A stretch of DNA of 25,770 nucleotides from positions 1 to 25,770 of the forward strand of contig JAOXRV010000666.1 of the NCBI GenBank assembly GCA_025800435.1, read 5' to 3'. The DNA is from Cellvibrionaceae bacterium. GTDB lineage: Bacteria > Pseudomonadota > Gammaproteobacteria > Pseudomonadales > Cellvibrionaceae. The position numbers and the translations under genes were made by a program. Shown here one piece after another: positions 16,130-23,363 of the stretch (position 1 is its first letter; each line of letters begins with the position of its first letter). A model generated the notes under the pieces. That model searched no databases, had not been told where the DNA came from, and saw only the letters and a program-made list of their open reading frames with translations.

Positions 16130-16870
16130 TTACCAGCCGGAAAAGCGCGCTAGCAATGGGCCGGGTAGGCGCGCCATCAACCAGCTGACGACGTTCCAAG
16201 GCCAAGCGGGGATACAGCTCACGGCTACGCCTTTTTCGATCGCATCCACCAGCGCCTTGCCGCCGGTTTCTAAATCCACTAAAAACGGCCGGCTGGCCAT
16301 ATCTTGGTTGATAGCGGTATCGATATAGCCGGGCTTTAACAGGGTAATCTGGATATTTTCGTTGCGGGTTTCCAGGCGCAAGCTGTCCATATACACGCCC
16401 AGCGCCGCCTTCGAGGCGCTGTAGCTGCCAGCACCGGGCAGGCCTCGGTCACCGGCGACCGAGCCAATCGCCACCATGCGACCGCGCCCCTGCCGGCGCA
16501 GCAGGGCTACGCCATGGTGCACTGTGGCCATGGCGCCAATCACATTGATCTCTATGGTCTCTCGGGTGGCGGCAAATGCGCCTTCGCCTACCCCAGCAGT
16601 GTCAGCCATACCGGCGTTGGCAACAATAATATCCAAACCACCCAGGCACTCGGCCGCTTCGCCTAACACATGCTGCTGAGCGCCATCGTCTTTTACATCC
16701 AGCGACCACAGCTCTATTTGCACATTGTGACTTGTAAGCTGCTCTTTTAGAGCTTCCAACCTATCCATACGGCGGGCCGCCAGGCCCAAGTTGTAGCCGC
16801 GTTGGGCAAATTCAATTGCCATTTGCATACCCAGGCCCGATGAGGCTCCAGTGATAAATACTGATTTCAT
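16130..16870 (-). CDS. Short-chain dehydrogenase/reductase (SDR)
   Basis: A 246-residue classical SDR with a Rossmann fold. TGASSGLG at 7-14 is the cofactor glycine motif; AARR at 31-34 places arginines after the second strand, favouring NADP(H). NAG at 85-87 stabilises the core, and the catalytic residues are S137, Y150 and K154 (YSASK). It oxidises or reduces an alcohol/carbonyl pair; the substrate is unknown. The C-terminus (about 220-245) is hydrophobic and tryptophan-rich and may touch the membrane. Its ATG is 2 bases after the stop of the upstream SDR-hydrolase fusion gene, so the two are translated from one message and probably act in the same pathway, perhaps lipid or xenobiotic metabolism. 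Confidence 0.9.
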   Translation of the reverse strand: MKSVFITGASSGLGMQMAIEFAQRGYNLGLAARRMDRLEALKEQLTSHNVQIELWSLDVKDDGAQQHVLGEAAECLGGLDIIVANAGMADTAGVGEGAFAATRETIEINVIGAMATVHHGVALLRRQGRGRMVAIGSVAGDRGLPGAGSYSASKAALGVYMDSLRLETRNENIQITLLKPGYIDTAINQDMASRPFLVDLETGGKALVDAIEKGVAVSCIPAWPWNVVSWLMARLPGPLLARFSGW

Positions 16871-16872
16871 GG

Positions 16873-18696
16873 CTACACGGTTTCCTCTAGTGTGGGCACC
16901 GGGTCGCCTCGGGTACAGGCACGGCTAAACTCGGCCATTTCATGCAGGGCCAGATCGGCCTCGGGCATCATTGGATAAAGCACCGGCCAAACATGGGGCT
17001 GGTCTTCCCACACATGCAGCTCGGCGTCCACACCGGCTTCTCGGGCCTTGGCGAAAAAGCGCAGCGAGTCGTCTTCTAAAACCTCGGTATTGCCCACATA
17101 AATTCGGGTTTTGGGGAAGCCGCTTAAATCGCCATAAAGTGGGGAAATCTCTGGGGTATCCAGGGCTAACTCACCCCCATATAAATGGCCAAAACCGCGA
17201 ATCATATTGCCGGTAAAGAATGCGCAGGCGTCATTGTTGGCATCCAAACTGGCGCCAGTACCAATCAGATCGGTAAAAGGTGAAAGCAATAACAGGCCCG
17301 ATGGCATTGGCCGCCCCAAGCTTTTTAAGCGCAGCATCAGCGCACTGCTCAGGCCGCCCCCAGCGGAGTCACCCGCCACCACTATCTTCTCGGGGCTTAT
17401 GCCCTGTTGCAACAACCAATCGTAGGCGGCCAAGGCATCGTCTACCGCAGCGGGATAGGGGTGCTCGGGCGCCAGGCGATAGTCCACACTAAACAGTCTG
17501 GCCTGGGCCAGCTCGGCCCAGCGGCGGGTCATATTGGTATGGGTACTGACATCACAAAACACATAGCCACCGCCGTGCAGGTACAAGATAGTGTGGTCGT
17601 TGTTACCCGCGGTGGGCCATTGCCACTGACCTTTGAGGTCGGGTAGGCCCTCACGAGCGATGCTGACATCCTCAGTGGAGACCTTGGGCATTTTGCGCAC
17701 TATTATCATTTTGCCCTGGCCGGCCCGCACTTCGGCCACATCCACATCCCCATTTTCGGCGGCGGCGGCGTATTTGTTTTTAAACTTACGGCGGATCAGC
17801 CAGCTGGTAAAACGCGAGCGCAGCGAGGGCTTTTGCAGGCGCGCAATCACATCGCCAGGGTTGTAGCCAGCGCCGGCCCCATCGTCTTCGCGCTTAAGAA
17901 TATAACCCAATACCTTGGGGTAAGAAGCGGGTATCAAGCGTTGAATAAAAGACAGCAGCTTGGCATCGTTGCCCACCAATATGCGCGGCTTGCGTTTACG
18001 CACACCGGCCAGAATAATGTCGGCGGCCTTCGCCGGCGGCATCACCAGGCCTTTTTCGTGCACTCGCTTAAGCATCTGCTCGCGGCTTTCTGCGCCCTCA
18101 TCGAACTCGGCGCTTTTGGCAATATTGGTATTGATACCACCCGGGTGAACACTGGCAACATGCACCCCAAACTGGGCGAACTCCTGGCGAATACTCTCGC
18201 TAAAGCCGCGCACACCAAATTTACTGGCACAGTAGTGGCTGTTGCCGGGCACGCCAATCAAGCCGAATACACTGGAAATATTGACGAAGCTGCCCTGGCG
18301 CAGTTTTACCTGGGACAGAAATGCCCGAGTGCCATAGACCACACCCCAAAAATTGACATCCATTACACTGGCAAACGCCTCGGAGCTGGTGTGCTCAAAG
18401 CGACCCATGCGGGCGATACCGGCGTTGTTAAACACCAAATCGGCCATGCCGATCTCAGTCTTTACCCGCTCGGCAAAAGCCCCCCAAGCGGACTCGTCCA
18501 CCACATCGAAGGTTTGCTGGTAGATTTGTGGAGCCCCAGCGGCTTTGGCTTCTTCGGCTACTGCCGCCAGCGTCTCTGGGTTGATATCGGCCAGGGCCAG
18601 GGAGGCACCCTCTTTGGCCAGGGCCAGGGCCAGGGCTCTGCCAATACCCGAGCCGGCTCCGGTAATAACCGCCAGGCGGGATTTAAAACTGATCAT
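16873..18696 (-). CDS. Fusion protein: SDR domain plus HSL-type alpha/beta hydrolase
   Basis: A 607-residue two-domain enzyme. Residues 1-275 are an SDR: TGAGSGIG at 12-19, D37 after the second strand (favouring NAD(H)), NNAG at 90-93, and catalytic S142, Y155, K159. A linker of about 50 residues, basic then acidic, follows. Residues about 340-595 are a hormone-sensitive-lipase-type esterase: HGGGYVF oxyanion-hole motif at 374-380, nucleophile S444 in GDSAGGG, acid likely E538 or D542/D543 in GNTEVLEDDS, and H568 in QPHVWPV. The protein may therefore hydrolyse an ester and oxidise or reduce the product. Both parts look intact and in one frame with no internal start needed. GAGGA lies 6 bases before the ATG. 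Substrate unknown. Confidence 0.88.
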   Translation of the reverse strand: MISFKSRLAVITGAGSGIGRALALALAKEGASLALADINPETLAAVAEEAKAAGAPQIYQQTFDVVDESAWGAFAERVKTEIGMADLVFNNAGIARMGRFEHTSSEAFASVMDVNFWGVVYGTRAFLSQVKLRQGSFVNISSVFGLIGVPGNSHYCASKFGVRGFSESIRQEFAQFGVHVASVHPGGINTNIAKSAEFDEGAESREQMLKRVHEKGLVMPPAKAADIILAGVRKRKPRILVGNDAKLLSFIQRLIPASYPKVLGYILKREDDGAGAGYNPGDVIARLQKPSLRSRFTSWLIRRKFKNKYAAAAENGDVDVAEVRAGQGKMIIVRKMPKVSTEDVSIAREGLPDLKGQWQWPTAGNNDHTILYLHGGGYVFCDVSTHTNMTRRWAELAQARLFSVDYRLAPEHPYPAAVDDALAAYDWLLQQGISPEKIVVAGDSAGGGLSSALMLRLKSLGRPMPSGLLLLSPFTDLIGTGASLDANNDACAFFTGNMIRGFGHLYGGELALDTPEISPLYGDLSGFPKTRIYVGNTEVLEDDSLRFFAKAREAGVDAELHVWEDQPHVWPVLYPMMPEADLALHEMAEFSRACTRGDPVPTLEETV

Positions 18697-18725
18697 CGCG
18701 CGTCCTCATTTAATTATTTAAGGAC

Positions 18726-18754
18726 TTTATACCGAATTATGGCGCCGCTGTTTA
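18726..18754 (-). promoter_or_regulatory. Candidate sigma-70 promoter for the SDR-hydrolase/SDR pair
   Basis: On the minus strand TAAACA (18754-18749) and TATAAA (18731-18726) are spaced by 17 bases, matching four of six and five of six consensus positions. Transcription would begin about 25 bases before the ATG at 18696, just ahead of its ribosome site. Confidence 0.5.
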
Positions 18755-18796
18755 GGTCGAAACATGACAATTGACGCCTAGGGTACTGAGCCAGGT

Positions 18797-20590
18797 TTAA
18801 GTGGCCAGGTGGCAGCGGTTGCGGCCGTCGCTTTTGGCCTGGTACAGAGCCTTGTCGGCCCGCGCAAATAGCTCTTCTACACCCTGCCCCGGTGCCAGAG
18901 CCGCCAGACCCATGGAGACCGTCAGCTGTACCGGCTCATCCTTAAAGCGCAGCGGCGCTTTGGCAATCAACTCGCGGATTTGATTGAGCAGACCCAAAGC
19001 CCCTTCGCTTTCTGTATCGGGCAGCAAAATCACAAATTCTTCACCGCCATAGCGACCAATAAAATCGACGCTGCGCAAGCGCTGACTGATGGCCCTGGCG
19101 ATTAACTTAAGCACCCGGTCACCCACCTGGTGGCCATAGTTATCGTTAAATTGCTTAAAGTGATCCACATCGCACACCGCCAATACCAAATTCTGACCAT
19201 AGCGACGGCAGCGCTCCAGCTCTAAATGGGCGCGCTGGTTATAGGCCTCTCGGTTGGGTAGGCCGGTCAGGGCATCGGTGTGGGCCTGGGCCTGAGCCTC
19301 GGCCAAATCGGCCTGGGTCTGGGCGGCTTCTGCCTCCATGGTTTGCAACTGTTGCTGTAACTGCTCTAACTGCTGCTGCAGTTCACCGCCTTCATTGGCC
19401 TGGCGATGCTCACCTAAGGCCGCGCGAATACCACTGAGCTGCCGCCCCAACTGCTGCTGTAACTGCTCTACACTGCTGGCATCCGTTACCGCCTGCTCCA
19501 TTACTTGCAGCTCTGTATCCATTTGTTGGTACAGTACCTGATTGGACTCGCAGCGCTGGGCTTCACTGGCGCTGACCAGGCCCAGGGCTTCTTCAATAGC
19601 GTTTAACTCAGCGTTAACGCCCAGCAGGTATTGCTGAAAATTATTTTCCGCGGCCCAAAATGCCTGCAGAATAAGATCCCTTATATCTTCTAGGGTTGGC
19701 ACCAACTCGTACCAATTGAGACCCCGCGCAATTCGGTTTTGAGCCCGCACCGCCTTGGCCGCTACGCAGGGCTCGGGCTCTAGGTTCTGCAGTAAATCGG
19801 TTAACACCCGGGTGATATGGTTGGAGATACGGCTAAAGGCCGGCTCGTGTCTGGGCCTGTCAAAATTAGCCTCTAGCTCATTATTAAGCTCGGCGCGACT
19901 TAAAAACTGGCCCTCCAGCTCTGTCGGGGCCTCTGTCCGGGCCGGCTCTGCTCCAATTGCATCAGCACCTAGCTCTATTGGCTCCGGAGTTTCAAGCTCA
20001 ACTGCCTGTAACTCGGCAGCTTGCTGGGGCTCTGGCAGGCTTGCCTCGGCTTCTGCAGCGTCCGCTAGCGGCTCTGCTAGGGTTCGCTTATTGCGCAATT
20101 TATCCCAAAAGCCGCTGGGGTCGCTGGAAACACTGGCGATAACCTTGCCCTGTAGCTGGGCCAACTCGTCCAGCATGGCCGCATACTGGTGCTGCAGCTC
20201 CACCCGCTTTTTTAGGCTTTTACGAAATTGCTTAAGGCCCTTTTCCGCTTGCTTATCGCGACTGATTGATTGCAGCTGCTCGCTGATTTCGATCAGTGAT
20301 CGCAAGCTATTGGCACTGCGTTGATCGCGGCGCCCATCAAACGCCAACACGCTGTCTTCCAAGCGTTTGACCAGGGGGTTTAGGGGCTTGGGTTCACTGG
20401 CGCGCAACTGGCGGCGCAACTCATCAAGGCGTTTATCCAGCTCTTCATCCAGGCCGCCAGCCGCCACACTGAGGCGGCTGAGAGCCCGCTTAAGTGTCTC
20501 TTGTTGGTCACTAAAGCGCTGCTCAGCCCGCTCCTGGCGGTCGAGAAGATCAAGGTATTTTTCTTTATAGTCCTGCTGGCTGCTACCCAT
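18797..20590 (-). CDS. dgcP: Diguanylate cyclase (DgcP-like) with GGEEF domain
   Basis: A 597-residue cytoplasmic protein that should make cyclic di-GMP from two GTP. The C-terminal GGDEF domain (about 435-597) is intact: DALTGLPNR at 439-447, metal-binding D474 in CDVDHFKQFND, active-site GGEEF at 515-519, and an inhibitory I-site RSVD at 506-509, five residues upstream, so product feedback is expected. The N-terminus (about 5-160; KEKYLDLLDRQE and the helical stretches after it) resembles the polar DgcP of Pseudomonas, whose gene likewise lies near dsbA. A low-complexity Ala/Glu/Pro stretch (170-225) and a Gln-rich coiled coil (about 375-435) link the parts. No membrane segment or signal peptide is seen. 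AAAGG lies 8 bases before the ATG. The trigger is unknown; c-di-GMP could affect surface polysaccharide, but no link is shown here. Confidence 0.9.
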   Translation of the reverse strand: MGSSQQDYKEKYLDLLDRQERAEQRFSDQQETLKRALSRLSVAAGGLDEELDKRLDELRRQLRASEPKPLNPLVKRLEDSVLAFDGRRDQRSANSLRSLIEISEQLQSISRDKQAEKGLKQFRKSLKKRVELQHQYAAMLDELAQLQGKVIASVSSDPSGFWDKLRNKRTLAEPLADAAEAEASLPEPQQAAELQAVELETPEPIELGADAIGAEPARTEAPTELEGQFLSRAELNNELEANFDRPRHEPAFSRISNHITRVLTDLLQNLEPEPCVAAKAVRAQNRIARGLNWYELVPTLEDIRDLILQAFWAAENNFQQYLLGVNAELNAIEEALGLVSASEAQRCESNQVLYQQMDTELQVMEQAVTDASSVEQLQQQLGRQLSGIRAALGEHRQANEGGELQQQLEQLQQQLQTMEAEAAQTQADLAEAQAQAHTDALTGLPNREAYNQRAHLELERCRRYGQNLVLAVCDVDHFKQFNDNYGHQVGDRVLKLIARAISQRLRSVDFIGRYGGEEFVILLPDTESEGALGLLNQIRELIAKAPLRFKDEPVQLTVSMGLAALAPGQGVEELFARADKALYQAKSDGRNRCHLAT

Positions 20591-20638
20591 GGCCCGCGCC
20601 TTTACCGAATTAGTCGATTAAGTGTAGCGGCAATTGGA

Positions 20639-20673
20639 CTAAAAAGATGAGCAAGGGGCCCAAGGGCCCCTTG
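20639..20673 (-). terminator. Rho-independent terminator of dsbA
   Basis: A perfect 9-bp stem, CAAGGGGCC at 20652-20660 with GGCCCCTTG at 20665-20673 and a 4-base loop, lies 10 bases beyond the dsbA stop. On the minus strand it is followed by CTCATC and a run of five T. It separates dsbA from the downstream cyclase gene. Confidence 0.85.
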
Positions 20674-20682
20674 TAGACGGGA

Positions 20683-21348
20683 TTACTTAGGGGCTTTCTC
20701 GGCGCGAATCTGTGCAACCAGAAAGTTGGCGACCTTGAGCATGTTTTCGTGGCTACCCGCCTGGCGAGAGCTGATACGGTAGCGACCATCAACCACGATT
20801 TCGGGGGTGCCGCTGACCTTGGCACCGCGGGCGCGGGCATTGGCCATGCGCACCTGGGTGTTAATGCCAAAGGAGTTTACCACTTTGTTAAATTTCTCGG
20901 CGGGTACGCCAGCGGCCTCAAACACCTTGGCCAGCTCGGCTTCATCGCCCAGGTTTTTACGCTCGGTAAAAATACCCTCAAAAATGGGCTCGTGAACCTT
21001 ATCCAGTACTTTTAAAGCTTTACCGATATAGTAAGCCTTAGCCAAAACCACCTGGCCATAGGCGCGGTGACCGGGCTCTACCAGCTGCCAGGCAACCGGG
21101 GTTTGCACAACCTCGACATCGTCGGCCAGGGTTTTCTTCCACTTTTTCATCAGCGGCTCAAATTTAAAGCAATGGCCACAACCGTAGGAGAAGAACTCTT
21201 CCACCTGGATTTTATCGGAACCGGTCTTTAGCGGTACTTCCAACTCACTATAGTGTTTACCCGACTCAAAGGGTTGCTCTGCTTGAGCACAGGCAGTTAA
21301 AGAGATAGCGGAAAACAGCACCGCAATAAAAGCCGTTATGGCGCGCAT
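20683..21348 (-). CDS. dsbA: Thiol:disulfide interchange protein DsbA-like, CGHC active site
   Basis: A 221-residue exported thioredoxin-fold protein that should introduce disulfides into periplasmic proteins. The active site is C57-G-H-C60 in FFSYGCGHCF; most DsbA proteins have CPHC, while CGHC is the pair of eukaryotic PDI. The cis-proline is P182 in SGTPEIV, with Thr before it rather than the common Val. A helical insert lies between, as in DsbA. The signal region ends LTACAQA: either signal peptidase I cuts after A23, or LTAC is a lipobox (C20), which would anchor it as a lipoprotein. GGAG lies 7 bases before the ATG. The next gene downstream is the diguanylate cyclase after a terminator; upstream lies cytochrome c4, a setting I recall from Pseudomonas dsbA1. 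Confidence 0.9.
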   Translation of the reverse strand: MRAITAFIAVLFSAISLTACAQAEQPFESGKHYSELEVPLKTGSDKIQVEEFFSYGCGHCFKFEPLMKKWKKTLADDVEVVQTPVAWQLVEPGHRAYGQVVLAKAYYIGKALKVLDKVHEPIFEGIFTERKNLGDEAELAKVFEAAGVPAEKFNKVVNSFGINTQVRMANARARGAKVSGTPEIVVDGRYRISSRQAGSHENMLKVANFLVAQIRAEKAPK

Positions 21349-21397
21349 GGTTAATCTCCATCAGGTTTTCGAGAAGGCTTTGACAGCCCAGATTATT

Positions 21398-21462
21398 CTA
21401 GTTCCAAGCTCTGAATACAAACTGAAACGCCAATCGCCTAAAACTAGCACTAGTTCCAAGCT
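21398..21462. repeat. Pair of 13-base direct repeats upstream of dsbA
   Basis: CTAGTTCCAAGCT occurs at 21398-21410 and again at 21450-21462, 52 bases apart (about five helical turns), in the gap between cytochrome c4 and dsbA and 50-114 bases upstream of the dsbA ATG. The even helical spacing would suit a regulator binding twice on one face, but it could also be a remnant duplication. Confidence 0.5.
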
Positions 21463-21528
21463 AAAAGCAAAAAAATAGCGATTAACTGAGTGCCAACCAG
21501 GCTCGGCAGGATGTCGAAGCGCAACGTA

Positions 21529-21562
21529 GCCATAAAATGATCATGAATGATCATTTTATGGC
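21529..21562. repeat. Perfect 15-bp inverted repeat (hairpin) downstream of cytochrome c4 gene
   Basis: The arm at 21529-21543 (GCCATAAAATGATCA) is perfectly complementary to 21548-21562, with a 4-base loop TGAA. It begins 17 bases past the cytochrome c4 stop. There is no T-run after it on the minus strand, so it is not a standard intrinsic terminator; it may stabilise the mRNA 3' end or bind a protein. The AT-rich arms contain two TGATCA palindromes. Confidence 0.7.
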
Positions 21563-21578
21563 CGTAGGTAAAAAGATA

Positions 21579-22229
21579 TTAGTTGAGGCCGGCGATGTAG
21601 TTGGCAACCGCCTTGATCTCAGCATCGGTCATATACTGAGCAACGCCGCGCATAATTTTGGTGTCGCCATCGTTGGTGCGATCGCCATTGCGGAAGGCTT
21701 TTAGCTGCTTCTCAATATAGTCGGCGTGCTGGCCACTTAAGCGAGGGTAGCCGGCAGGGGCATTACCCTGGCCGCGAGGCGAGTGGCAACCGCTGCAAGC
21801 CGGGGTGCCAGCTGCGTTGTTACCGGCGCGGTAAACCTTGGCTCCCAGGGCAATGGGGTCCTCAGAATTTAAGCCGGACTGAAGCTGTATATCAATCTTC
21901 TTGGCACCGGCCAACTGCATGGCTTTGGCGGAGTAGAAGGCAGCAATATCGGCCAAGTCTTGGTCGTTCATGGCAACCAACATGCCGGTCATTTCAGGCA
22001 CGTTGCGGGCGCCAGATTTAATATCTTGCATCTGCTTGAGCAGGTATTTCTCACCCAGGTTAGCCAGTTTGGGGAAGGTGGCTACGGCGCTGTTGCCATC
22101 TTGACCGTGGCAGGCGGCACACACAAGGGTTTTACCCTCGCCGGCAGCGGCATCACCGGCTGCAATAGCAGCGGGGGCTGTGGCTAGGGCGGCAATGGAT
22201 ACTAAGGCGTATTTGGCGAAATTCTTCAT
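21579..22229 (-). CDS. cc4: Cytochrome c4 (periplasmic dihaem cytochrome)
   Basis: A 216-residue exported protein with a signal peptide (cleavage likely after AIAA, about residue 24). Two similar c-type haem domains follow: CAACH at 37-41 and CSGCH at 145-149, the second flanked by GTPACSGCHSPRGQGN as in cytochromes c4. Distal methionine ligands are likely in EMTGM (M80/M83) for haem 1 and around M193/M200 for haem 2. The protein passes electrons, usually from the bc1 complex to cbb3- or other terminal oxidases. It lies back to back with engB, as I recall for Pseudomonas. The ribosome site is weak (GGAT about 7 bases before the ATG). Full length. Confidence 0.95.
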   Translation of the reverse strand: MKNFAKYALVSIAALATAPAAIAAGDAAAGEGKTLVCAACHGQDGNSAVATFPKLANLGEKYLLKQMQDIKSGARNVPEMTGMLVAMNDQDLADIAAFYSAKAMQLAGAKKIDIQLQSGLNSEDPIALGAKVYRAGNNAAGTPACSGCHSPRGQGNAPAGYPRLSGQHADYIEKQLKAFRNGDRTNDGDTKIMRGVAQYMTDAEIKAVANYIAGLN

Positions 22230-22397
22230 TGGCTAATCCGTAATCCGGTGATGGCGTCGCTGGGGCGACAAAAACTATATACCCTGGGGCCGCACCCCGG
22301 CGCGGCCTCTTATGTGGGCCGGCTACTCGTGGGGGCTACCCAGTATTTGGCTAGGCAAACTTGCGCGCTCGCCCTCCCATAAATGGTTGGGACAGGC

Positions 22398-22403
22398 TAC
22401 AAT
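22398..22403 (+). promoter_or_regulatory. Candidate -10 box for engB
   Basis: TACAAT on the plus strand, about 85 bases before the engB ATG, in the 259-base divergent gap with cytochrome c4. No convincing -35 is found at 16-18 bases, so this is weak. For cytochrome c4 only a TATA-rich patch near 22276-22283 was noticed. Confidence 0.3.
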
Positions 22404-22404
22404 G

Positions 22405-22485
22405 CGCGGCCTCGCTTAGGCCAAAGCCGCGACATTATATACAGAAGTTACCGATAACACACTAATTGGACAGGGTTTTACCCTG
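22405..22485 (+). promoter_or_regulatory. Structured leader upstream of engB
   Basis: Two alternative stems overlap: CGCGGC 22405-22410 with GCCGCG 22426-22431, or GGCCT 22408-22412 with AGGCC 22418-22422. A further perfect 6-bp hairpin, CAGGGT 22471-22476 with ACCCTG 22480-22485, ends 3 bases before the first ATG and covers the place where a ribosome site would be. This could limit initiation at 22489 and favour the ATG at 22501. Confidence 0.35.
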
Positions 22486-22488
22486 AAG

Positions 22489-23136
22489 ATGCGCCATAGA
22501 ATGGGCCAGATCAACTACAGCACCGCCAAATTTACCCAAAGCGCCCCCAGCCTGGCCCAGTGCCCGGCGGATACCGGCGCCGAAGTCGCCTTTGCGGGCC
22601 GCTCCAACGCCGGTAAATCCAGCGCCATCAATACCCTGTGCCAGAACCATAAATTGGCCCGCACCAGTAAAACCCCCGGCCGCACCCAGTTAATTAACTT
22701 CTTTGCCCTAAGCGAAGACCAACGCCTGGTGGACCTGCCCGGTTACGGCTTTGCCAAGGTGCCCCTGGCGATGAAAAAGCAGTGGCAAAAGCACCTGTCA
22801 CAATACCTGGCCGAGCGCGTCTGCCTAAAAGGCATGGTATTAATGATGGATATTCGCCACCCGCTGCAAGAGTTTGACACCATGATGTTGAACTGGGCCA
22901 TAGAGCGGGAGATGTTTGTCCATATTTTGCTCACCAAGGCCGATAAACTAAAGAAGGGCCCGGCCCAATCCACCCTGTTAAAGCTGCGTAAACACCTAGA
23001 GGCGGCCGAGGTCGATGACTTGGTTAGCGCACAATTGTTCTCCTCGCTCAAACACAGCGGTATTAAAGAGCTGGAAAAAGTGCTCGATGGCTGGCTGGCC
23101 CTGCCCCAGACAAGCGACACGAACAGCGGCAATTGA
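22489..23136 (+). CDS. engB: Ribosome-biogenesis GTP-binding protein EngB (YihA/YsxC)
   Basis: A 215-residue TRAFAC-class GTPase, standard size for EngB, needed for late large-subunit ribosome assembly in other bacteria. All G motifs are visible: G1 GRSNAGKS at about 37-44, G2 threonine in TPGRTQ at about 62-67, G3 DLPGYG at 82-87, G4 TKAD at about 149-152, and G5 SSLK at about 184-187. FAKVP directly after G3 is family-typical. Two starts are possible, ATG 22489 and ATG 22501; family proteins often begin shortly before the INYSTAKF stretch, so the second is attractive, and the first lies 3 bases after a hairpin. It is the first plus-strand gene, divergent from cytochrome c4; polA, its neighbour in several relatives, is absent here. 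Confidence 0.95.
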   Translation: MRHRMGQINYSTAKFTQSAPSLAQCPADTGAEVAFAGRSNAGKSSAINTLCQNHKLARTSKTPGRTQLINFFALSEDQRLVDLPGYGFAKVPLAMKKQWQKHLSQYLAERVCLKGMVLMMDIRHPLQEFDTMMLNWAIEREMFVHILLTKADKLKKGPAQSTLLKLRKHLEAAEVDDLVSAQLFSSLKHSGIKELEKVLDGWLALPQTSDTNSGN

Positions 23137-23217
23137 GCCCTTTGCAGGCCATTTCAAGCCCCCCCCCACTATTCACGGTGAAAAGACTTCGCCATAGTGA
23201 TTGCTTATTTGCATTTC

Positions 23218-23270
23218 TTAACGATTGCGTTAATCTGACAACAACGCCCAAAAACTAATAACTAGGCGTT
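23218..23270. repeat. Two inverted repeats between engB and the TonB receptor
   Basis: TTAACG 23218-23223 with CGTTAA 23228-23233 (4-base centre) is a perfect operator-like palindrome. AACGCC 23243-23248 with GGCGTT 23265-23270 is a second, wider one. They lie 95-146 bases before the receptor ATG and could bind a regulator. A run of nine C at 23159-23167 lies upstream. No gene is seen in 23137-23363. Confidence 0.35.
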
Positions 23271-23306
23271 AAATCCAAAGCATCGAATCCGCATTACGGC
23301 CTTCTT

Positions 23307-23336
23307 TTGGCTGATTGCTACTCAAATAACCATAAA
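23307..23336 (+). promoter_or_regulatory. Weak candidate promoter for the TonB-dependent receptor
   Basis: TTGGCT (23307-23312) and CATAAA (23331-23336) are 18 bases apart, each matching four of six consensus bases. Transcription would begin about 20 bases before the ATG, close to the ribosome site AGAGGA at 23351-23356. Confidence 0.25.
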
Positions 23337-23363
23337 AAATAAGTTGCAACAGAGGATGTCACT

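Noticed and set aside
17833..18774. 313-codon open frame on the plus strand
   Set aside because: It lies antisense to the SDR half of the fusion gene, whose motifs are complete. The protein is low-complexity (Gly/Gln repeats) without a family match; long antisense frames are common opposite GC-rich SDR genes.
19755..20324. 189-codon plus-strand open frame, Ser/Ala-rich
   Set aside because: Antisense to the low-complexity and helical middle of the diguanylate cyclase; its bias mirrors the real gene.
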